A stretch of DNA of 13,307 bases. Origin: Deltaproteobacteria bacterium (GTDB lineage Bacteria > Desulfobacterota > Desulfobacteria > Desulfobacterales > Desulfobacteraceae). A program made the position numbers and the translations under genes. The stretch covers positions 1 through 13,307 of the forward strand of contig JAFCZY010000016.1 in the NCBI GenBank assembly GCA_019314105.1. The letters are read 5' to 3'. Every line of letters starts with the position of its first letter. The stretch's first letter is position 1. Positions 7,888 to 13,307 of this stretch are shown piece by piece. A model generated the notes under the pieces. It was not told the DNA's origin. It was given only the letters and a program-made list of their open reading frames with translations, and did not search any database.

Positions 7888-9048
7888 ATGAAAATACATG
7901 AATATCAGGCAAAGGAGTTGTTTCGGAAATACAATGTTCCTGTTCCTGACGGAAATGTCGCTTTTTCTGTGGATGAGGCAAAAACGAGCGCCGCGAAGCT
8001 GGGTGGTTTTCCCGTGGTGGTGAAAGCCCAGATCCATGCAGGCGGAAGAGGTAAAGGCGGGGGGGTAAAGCTTGCCTCTTCCATGGAAGAGGTTGACTCT
8101 TTGGCCAATGAAATACTTGGCATGACCCTTGTCACCCATCAAACCGGTCCTGAAGGAAAACTAGTAAAAAAACTCTTGATCGAAGCGGGTCAGAAAATTG
8201 AAAAAGAGCTTTATTTAAGTCTTCTTGTGGACCGGGCTACGGCATCTATTGTGATCATGGCAAGCCGGGACGGTGGTATGGATATTGAAGAAGTAGCAGC
8301 CAAAACTCCGGAAAGAATCATAAAAGTTTACGTAGATCCGCTAATGGGAATTCAAGGGTACCAACTCAGACAAGTCGGGTTCGGACTTAAAATCCCGCCT
8401 GCTGCCATGAAACAATTTTCAGGCCTTTTATCCAACCTGTACCAATTTTTTATTGCCAATGACTGCTCCATGGTTGAAATCAATCCGTTGATTTTAACTT
8501 CGGATGATAAGGTTCTGGCTCTGGATGCCAAAGTGGATTTTGATTCCAATGCCCTTTACCGTCACAAAGATCTGATGGGCTTAAGAGATCTTGATGAAGA
8601 AGATCCTTTGGAAGTGGAAGCCTCAAAATATAATTTAAACTATATCAACCTTGACGGCAATGTGGGCAATATTGTGAACGGCGCAGGACTCGCCATGGCC
8701 ACCATGGATATCATAAAGAATGCCGGGGCAACTCCGGCTAATTTTATGGATGTAGGCGGCGGAGCCAGTTCCGAGCAGGTTGAAAACGCCTTCAGGATCA
8801 TCCTTGCCGATGACAAAGTTAAAACGCTTTTGGTCAATATTTTCGGTGGCATATTGCGATGTGATATTTTTGCCCGGGGCGTTGTGGATGCTGCCAGAAA
8901 AACCGGTATCAATATCCCGGTCGTAGTTCGCATGGAAGGTACAAATGTGGATGAAGGAAAGAAAATATTGAACGATGCAGGGCTCAATTTGACCAGTGCC
9001 GTTGACCTTTCCGATGCCGCGCAAAAAATTGCTGCCGCAGTCAATTAA
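7888..9048 (+). CDS. sucC: Succinyl-CoA synthetase (ADP-forming) beta subunit
   Basis: With SucD this makes the enzyme that interconverts succinyl-CoA plus ADP and phosphate with succinate, CoA and ATP. The 386 residues are nearly equal to E. coli SucC (388). They comprise an ATP-grasp domain (about 1-235) followed by the CoA-ligase domain (about 240-386). Residues used for nucleotide, Mg and succinate binding in E. coli occur at the same positions: Lys46, Glu99, Asn199, Asp213 and Asn264. The [10 protein letters not shown] block (320-329) corresponds to the GG[IV]xRCD family signature. A purine-rich AAGGAAG lies a few bases before the ATG. It sits 25 bp after meaB and 15 bp before sucD. Its place between the mutase and the fumarate reductase genes assigns it the succinyl-CoA to succinate step with ATP gain, although the reaction is reversible. 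Confidence 0.97.
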   Translation: MKIHEYQAKELFRKYNVPVPDGNVAFSVDEAKTSAAKLGGFPVVVKAQIHAGGRGKGGGVKLASSMEEVDSLANEILGMTLVTHQTGPEGKLVKKLLIEAGQKIEKELYLSLLVDRATASIVIMASRDGGMDIEEVAAKTPERIIKVYVDPLMGIQGYQLRQVGFGLKIPPAAMKQFSGLLSNLYQFFIANDCSMVEINPLILTSDDKVLALDAKVDFDSNALYRHKDLMGLRDLDEEDPLEVEASKYNLNYINLDGNVGNIVNGAGLAMATMDIIKNAGATPANFMDVGGGASSEQVENAFRIILADDKVKTLLVNIFGGILRCDIFARGVVDAARKTGINIPVVVRMEGTNVDEGKKILNDAGLNLTSAVDLSDAAQKIAAAVN

Positions 9049-9063
9049 AGGAGATCAAACGTT

Positions 9064-9930
9064 GTGAGTATATTTATAAATAAAGACACAAAGGTTCTTG
9101 TACAGGGAATTACCGGCAATGAGGGCAGTTTCCATACAAGACAGTGTATCGCATACGGAACAAATATTGTGGCTGGGGTAACGCCGGGTAAAGGTGGACA
9201 GAAGATGGATGATGTGCCGGTGTTTAACACGGTCCGGCAGGCGGTTGAAGAAACCGGTGCCACCGCATCCCTGATTTTTGTACCCCCGCCGTTTGGCGCA
9301 GATGCCATTATGGAGGCCGCAGACACGGGTGTGGATCTCATTGTGACTATTACAGAAGGAATTCCTATCCTGGATATGGTCAAGGTGAAAAATTTTCTTG
9401 TCACAAAAAGCTGTCGGCTTATCGGACCTAATTGTCCGGGCATCATCACACCGGATGAATGCAAAATCGGTATTATGCCAGGCAATATCCATAAAAAAGG
9501 AAGTATAGGGGTAATTTCACGATCAGGAACACTGACGTATGAGGTGGTTGATCAGTTGACAAAACTTGGAATGGGCCAGTCAACCTGCATTGGTATTGGC
9601 GGTGATCCGGTGAATGGAACTAATTTTATAGATGTGCTGGAAGCCTTTCAAAACGATGATGAAACCACTGGGATTGTTATGGTCGGAGAAATCGGCGGAA
9701 GTGCAGAAGAAGAAGCAGCAATTTATATTAAAGAAAATTTAACCAAACCGGTCGTCGGCTTTATTGCCGGCCTTACCGCGCCTCCCGGCAGGAGAATGGG
9801 GCATGCTGGAGCCATTATATCCGGTTCCAGCGGTACTGGCGCAGCAAAGATTGCGGCATTCAAAGACAATGGAATTCACGTCTGTGAAAATTTAGGGCAG
9901 ATCGGCCGGATTTGTAAAGAGGTATTTTAG
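9064..9930 (+). CDS. sucD: Succinyl-CoA synthetase alpha subunit
   Basis: This is the CoA-binding, phospho-histidine subunit of the succinyl-CoA synthetase, 288 residues. The N-terminal Rossmann domain carries [13 protein letters not shown] (13-25) and TPGKGGQ (40-46). [10 protein letters not shown] (121-130) and SRSGTLTYE (152-160) are standard. The phosphorylated residue is His247 in [17 protein letters not shown], with Glu209 (GEIGG) as its likely helper. The start codon is GTG at 9064, with AAGGAG ending about 10 nt upstream and overlapping the sucC stop. The encoded start [15 protein letters not shown] lines up with the family N-terminus. The gene lies 15 bp after sucC and 24 bp before frdC. 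All expected motifs are intact. Confidence 0.97.
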   Translation: MSIFINKDTKVLVQGITGNEGSFHTRQCIAYGTNIVAGVTPGKGGQKMDDVPVFNTVRQAVEETGATASLIFVPPPFGADAIMEAADTGVDLIVTITEGIPILDMVKVKNFLVTKSCRLIGPNCPGIITPDECKIGIMPGNIHKKGSIGVISRSGTLTYEVVDQLTKLGMGQSTCIGIGGDPVNGTNFIDVLEAFQNDDETTGIVMVGEIGGSAEEEAAIYIKENLTKPVVGFIAGLTAPPGRRMGHAGAIISGSSGTGAAKIAAFKDNGIHVCENLGQIGRICKEVF

Positions 9931-9932
9931 CA

Positions 9933-9957
9933 TAACCTAAAGGAGGTTAAACAATTG
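9933..9957 (+). promoter_or_regulatory. Ribosome binding site of frdC within a small hairpin, TTG start
   Basis: A near-perfect Shine-Dalgarno AAGGAGGT (9940-9947) lies 8 nt before the TTG start of frdC. The same bases form a perfect 6-bp inverted repeat: TAACCT (9933-9938), loop AAAGG, AGGTTA (9944-9949). Folded, the stem would pair part of the ribosome binding site. It begins just 3 nt after the sucD stop, so ribosomes finishing sucD would melt it. This suggests translational coupling, but the stem is short and its effect is inferred. Confidence 0.4.
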
Positions 9958-10788
9958 GATAGTTATAGTATTGAATCAAATAAAAAAAAGAGCAGGATGC
10001 CTGCCAGGCTTGATTTTGCCCAGAGTGGAACCGGCCTGATTTTAGGGATTTTCATGTGGGCACACATGATTCTTGTGGGCAGTATCTTGCTAGGCAAAGG
10101 CGCTTTTAATTTTGTGGCAAAAACCATGGAGCTTGCCTTTTTGTCTGATACAGGGCATGGTTTTCCTGTTATCGTATTCTTTGCCGTTTTCATCGTATTT
10201 ACTCTTTTTATCACCCATGCATTGCTGGGCGTCAGAAAATTTCCCATTTCATGGAAACAGCACAGGATTATTCGAGATCAGATGCAGATGATGAATCATA
10301 CCGATACCAATTTGTGGTATATCCAGGTGGTTACAGGATTTATCATGTTTTTTGCCGGATCGGTTCACCTGTATATTATGTTGACAAATCCCGGGGCCAT
10401 TGATCCTTATCTGTCGGCAGACAGGATGGTTTCCTATAATATGTGGCCCCTATATCTGATTTTGTTGATCTGTGTTGAACTTCACGGCACCATCGGCCTT
10501 TACCGGCTTTGTATGAAATGGGGATGGTTTGCAGGCAAAGATCCCAGAAAATCAAGGCAAACCATGAAAAAAATGAAAAACAGGGCCACCATTTTCTTTT
10601 TAACCATTGGGATTCTTGCTTTGCTGGTGTTTATCGTTATCGGTATCAAGCACAGGGATAATGTGGGTGAAAAATACAGTAAACAGAATACAGTAATTAA
10701 AAAAATTCAGTCAGGTGAAGAATTTTTTGCACAAAATACAGTTCAAGGACTGGAAAAAATGCAATCTGCTGACCTAATACATCAATAA
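9955..10788 (+). CDS. frdC: Fumarate reductase/succinate dehydrogenase cytochrome b subunit, Wolinella type
   Basis: This di-heme membrane anchor moves electrons between menaquinone and the FrdAB head. The 277-residue protein has five hydrophobic helices (about 25-45, 70-93, 120-145, 163-183 and 211-231). It closely resembles my recollection of Wolinella succinogenes FrdC: shared stretches include KKSRMPA.LD near the start, RKFPI, GSVHLYIM, MWPLYL, ELHG and KWGWF. The four heme ligands are present (His37, His88, His138, His177), as are the acidic residues of the Wolinella E-pathway (Glu59 and Glu175). The start is TTG at 9955. It is supported by the strong ribosome binding site and because the next ATG (9997) would remove the conserved KKSRMP. 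A hydrophilic tail after the last helix (about 232-277) makes it some 20 residues longer than the Wolinella protein. frdA follows after 12 nt. Confidence 0.95.
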   Translation: MDSYSIESNKKKSRMPARLDFAQSGTGLILGIFMWAHMILVGSILLGKGAFNFVAKTMELAFLSDTGHGFPVIVFFAVFIVFTLFITHALLGVRKFPISWKQHRIIRDQMQMMNHTDTNLWYIQVVTGFIMFFAGSVHLYIMLTNPGAIDPYLSADRMVSYNMWPLYLILLICVELHGTIGLYRLCMKWGWFAGKDPRKSRQTMKKMKNRATIFFLTIGILALLVFIVIGIKHRDNVGEKYSKQNTVIKKIQSGEEFFAQNTVQGLEKMQSADLIHQ

Positions 10789-10800
10789 GGGGAAACCTAA

Positions 10801-12771
10801 ATGAAAGTTATATATACAGATTCACTTGTAATCGGCGGCGGGCTGGCAGGACTCAGGGTTGCCATTGCATCCCAGCAGAGGGGTTTTGATACCATTGTTC
10901 TGTCTCTGATTCCTGCGAAACGATCCCATTCTGCTGCAGCCCAGGGCGGTATGCAGGCAAGTCTTGGTGCATGTATTAAAGGCGACGGGGATGATGAAGA
11001 AGTACATTTTGGAGACACTGTAAGGGGCAGCGACTGGGGCTGTGACCAGGAGGTGGCAAGGATGTTCGTGAACACGGCTCCCAAGGCCATCCGGCAGTTA
11101 ACTGCCTGGGGTGTGCCATGGTCGCGGGTCAAGGCCGGTGACAGAGAAGTCGTTATAAATGGGAAAAAAGTCACCATTACAGAAAAACAGGAAGCTCATG
11201 GCCTGATTTCTTCCCGGGATTTTGGGGGAACGAAAAAATGGCGGACCTGTTTTACTTCGGATGGTACGGGTCATACCATGCTTTATGCCATGGATAATAA
11301 GGCCATTCACCTGGGCATTCAAATCCATGAAAGAAAAGAAGCCATTGCCCTGATCCATGAGGACGGGGTTTGTTACGGTGCTGTGGTAAGAGACCTTATC
11401 ACAGGCGAACTCATTGCCTATGTAGCAAAAGCCACGACAATTGCCACGGGCGGTTATGGAAGACTTTACGCCATTACCACAAATTCTGTTGTTTCAGAAG
11501 GGATAGGAAATGCTATTGCACTTGAAACAGGGATTGCAACCCTTGGGAACATGGAAGCGGTTCAGTTTCACCCAACGGCCATTGTGCCCGTGGGCATTCT
11601 CACCACAGAAGGATGCCGGGGTGATGGAGGCCTGCTTCTGGACAAGGACGGATACCGTTTTATGCCGGATTATGAACCAGACAAAAAAGAGCTGGCATCA
11701 AGGGATGTTGTTTCCAGAAGAATTATTGAGCACATGAGAAAAGGCAAAGGGATTGCATCCCGCTACGGGGATCATGTCTGGCTGGATATTACACTTCTGG
11801 GCCGCAAGCACATTGAAAAGAACTTAAGGGAAGTCAAGGAGATCTGTGAATATTTCCTTGGTATTGATCCTGCCAAAGAATACATTCCGGTCAGGCCCAC
11901 CCAGCATTACTCCATGGGCGGGATAAGGACCAAGGCCACGGGTGAAAGTCCGACATTAAAAGGACTTTTTGCAGCTGGCGAGGCCTCTTGCTGGGATTTG
12001 CACGGATTTAATCGGCTGGGCGGCAACTCCGTTGCTGAAACCGTTGTGGCAGGAATGATCGTGGGTGAATTTGTGGCTGATTATTGTGCCCAAAACCCAT
12101 TAAATGTGAGCGGCACAATTATTGAACATTTCATGAAACAGGAAGAAAAGAAAATTACAAATCTTCTGACAAGGGAGTCTGGTGAAAACCCCTTTGAATT
12201 AAAGGCTCAGATGCAAAAGATCATGATGGATGATGTGGGAATTTTCAGGAATGCCAAAGACCTTGAAAAAGCAGTTGAAGAATTAAAAATCTTAAACCAG
12301 CGGGCAAAGAATATTGCCTTGAGAAACAGGATCAGCTCTTCCAACCCGGAACTGGTGGAAGCCATAAGGGTTCCGAAAATGATTAAACTTGCCCAGTGTA
12401 TTGCCTATGGTGCCATGCTTAGGACTGAAAGCCGGGGTGCACATTCAAGAGAAGATTTTCCAGAAAGAAATGATAAAGACTGGCTGAAAAGAACCATTAC
12501 CACATGGGCAGACGATGATGCCGATCTTCCGGAAATCACCTATGAAGAGCTGGATATCATGAAAATGGAACTGCCCCCGGCATCAAGGGGGTATGGGGTT
12601 GACAATACTGTTCATCATCCAGACACGGCGAAAAGAGAAGCACAGATTGAAGAGATTAAAAAAGAAAATCCAGGAGCGGACAGGTTTGAACTACAGGAAT
12701 TGCTGAATCCAACCCTGATCCCGGAAAAATTTAAAGGTAAAAATGAGCGCATAGGCAGGGGGTTTAAATAA
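10801..12771 (+). CDS. frdA: Fumarate reductase/succinate dehydrogenase flavoprotein subunit
   Basis: This is the catalytic subunit with covalently bound FAD that interconverts succinate and fumarate. It is 656 residues long, the same length as I recall for Wolinella succinogenes FrdA, with extensive similarity throughout. The FAD-binding start has GGGLAGLR (12-19), and the covalent FAD attachment residue is His43 in [11 protein letters not shown]. Substrate and proton-transfer residues are seen at His257 (QFHP), Arg301 ([11 protein letters not shown]), His369 (QHYSMGG) and Arg405 (HGFNRLGG). No twin-arginine signal is present, so the head should face the cytoplasm. AAGGGG lies about 9 nt before the ATG. 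The stop codon overlaps the frdB start by one base. Sequence does not decide between succinate oxidation and fumarate reduction. The operon context favours succinate oxidation. Confidence 0.98.
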   Translation: MKVIYTDSLVIGGGLAGLRVAIASQQRGFDTIVLSLIPAKRSHSAAAQGGMQASLGACIKGDGDDEEVHFGDTVRGSDWGCDQEVARMFVNTAPKAIRQLTAWGVPWSRVKAGDREVVINGKKVTITEKQEAHGLISSRDFGGTKKWRTCFTSDGTGHTMLYAMDNKAIHLGIQIHERKEAIALIHEDGVCYGAVVRDLITGELIAYVAKATTIATGGYGRLYAITTNSVVSEGIGNAIALETGIATLGNMEAVQFHPTAIVPVGILTTEGCRGDGGLLLDKDGYRFMPDYEPDKKELASRDVVSRRIIEHMRKGKGIASRYGDHVWLDITLLGRKHIEKNLREVKEICEYFLGIDPAKEYIPVRPTQHYSMGGIRTKATGESPTLKGLFAAGEASCWDLHGFNRLGGNSVAETVVAGMIVGEFVADYCAQNPLNVSGTIIEHFMKQEEKKITNLLTRESGENPFELKAQMQKIMMDDVGIFRNAKDLEKAVEELKILNQRAKNIALRNRISSSNPELVEAIRVPKMIKLAQCIAYGAMLRTESRGAHSREDFPERNDKDWLKRTITTWADDDADLPEITYEELDIMKMELPPASRGYGVDNTVHHPDTAKREAQIEEIKKENPGADRFELQELLNPTLIPEKFKGKNERIGRGFK

Positions 12772-13307
12772 TGAGTGATCAGGAAAGAATATTAAAATTT
12801 CAAATTTTTAGATATAATCCCCAGAAAAAGGGCGATAAACCGCGTATGGTAACCTATGAGGTTAAAGAAGCAGTTGGGATGACAATTTTTATTGCATTAA
12901 ATGATATCAGGGAACAGCAGGACCCGTCCCTGCAGTTTGATTTTGTATGCCGGGCCGGTATCTGCGGTTCCTGTGCCATGGTGGTGAACGGGGAACCTAC
13001 ACTGGCCTGCCGAACCATGACCTCCACCTTTAAAGACGGCCTGATCAAATTGCTGCCTTTGCCCGGGTTTGAACTTATAGGAGATTTGTCTGTTAACACG
13101 GGAAAATTCATGCGGGCCATGTCAGAGAGGGTGGAATCCTGGATTCATGATATCAATTCTGATGAAGTCAATTTTGAAAAACTTGAGGATCGCATGGACC
13201 CGGATGTAGCTGATGAAATTTATGAGCTTGAACGATGTGTGGAATGCGGATGTTGCGTATCTGCCTGTGCCACCAAACGGATGAGACCGGATTTTCTGTC
13301 TGCGGTT
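12771..13307 (+). CDS. frdB: Fumarate reductase/succinate dehydrogenase iron-sulfur subunit, 3' part missing
   Basis: This electron-transfer subunit links FAD in FrdA to the hemes of FrdC. The frame runs 179 codons from the ATG at 12771 to the window edge. About 60 residues of a typical 240-residue protein are missing. The N-terminal plant-ferredoxin-like domain has the [2Fe-2S] ligands Cys60, Cys65, Cys68 and Cys80 (in FDFVCRAGICGSC and LACRT). The C-terminal domain begins with CVECGCCVSAC (Cys156, 159, 162, 166) for the [4Fe-4S] cluster and the first [3Fe-4S] ligand. The remaining cysteines would lie beyond the edge. The ATG overlaps the frdA stop (TAATG), and a purine-rich AGGGGG in the end of frdA can serve as ribosome binding site. 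Gene order C-A-B matches Wolinella succinogenes. Confidence 0.96.
   Translation, partial: MSDQERILKFQIFRYNPQKKGDKPRMVTYEVKEAVGMTIFIALNDIREQQDPSLQFDFVCRAGICGSCAMVVNGEPTLACRTMTSTFKDGLIKLLPLPGFELIGDLSVNTGKFMRAMSERVESWIHDINSDEVNFEKLEDRMDPDVADEIYELERCVECGCCVSACATKRMRPDFLSAV

Noticed and set aside
8640..9044. 134-codon open frame antisense to sucC
   Set aside because: It is a shadow of the sucC reading frame, has low-complexity Ala/Ser/Thr composition and no family resemblance.
1..13307. CRISPR arrays, insertion sequences, tRNA genes, prophage or defence systems
   Set aside because: I saw no regularly spaced repeats, transposase or integrase motifs, tRNA-like cloverleaf or defence domain. Almost all sequence is accounted for by conserved housekeeping and metabolic genes.

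Overview
This window looks like chromosomal DNA of a free-living anaerobic bacterium. The best guess is a sulfate-reducing or related member of Desulfobacterota (Desulfobacteraceae-like). The inference rests on three things: a Wolinella-type FrdCAB succinate/fumarate:menaquinone oxidoreductase, its place in one gene string with the methylmalonyl-CoA pathway, and moderately AT-leaning DNA. No rRNA or other taxonomic marker is present, so the assignment is tentative.

Layout. Positions 1-4104 are read leftward: an ABC-2 type exporter pair (ATPase 4104-3367, permease 3362-2310), then the ribosome-assembly GTPase der (2210-762), then rarA (756 to the window edge, C-terminus missing). Positions 4105-4318 form a short AT-rich divergent control region. 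It holds candidate promoters in both directions and a 7-bp inverted repeat lying over one candidate -10 box. Positions 4319-13307 are read rightward as a tightly packed gene string: mce, mcm (single-chain methylmalonyl-CoA mutase), meaB, sucC, sucD, frdC, frdA and frdB (cut by the window edge). Gaps are 5-38 bp, and frdA and frdB overlap by 1 nt.

The rightward genes encode consecutive steps: (2S)-methylmalonyl-CoA to the 2R epimer (Mce), to succinyl-CoA (Mcm, with MeaB as chaperone of the B12 cofactor), to succinate plus ATP (SucCD), and to fumarate plus menaquinol (FrdCAB). In this direction it is the core of propionate or propionyl-CoA oxidation. Run backwards it would make propionyl-CoA from fumarate. 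The carboxylation step (propionyl-CoA carboxylase or transcarboxylase), fumarase and malate dehydrogenase are not in the window.

I see no mobile elements, CRISPR arrays, tRNA or rRNA genes, prophage or defence genes. No wholly new system is apparent. The points most worth a second look are the dyad over the candidate mce promoter, a small hairpin covering the ribosome binding site of the TTG-started frdC, full conservation of the Wolinella heme and E-pathway residues in FrdC, and an unusual NKxE (instead of NKxD) in the first GTPase domain of Der.
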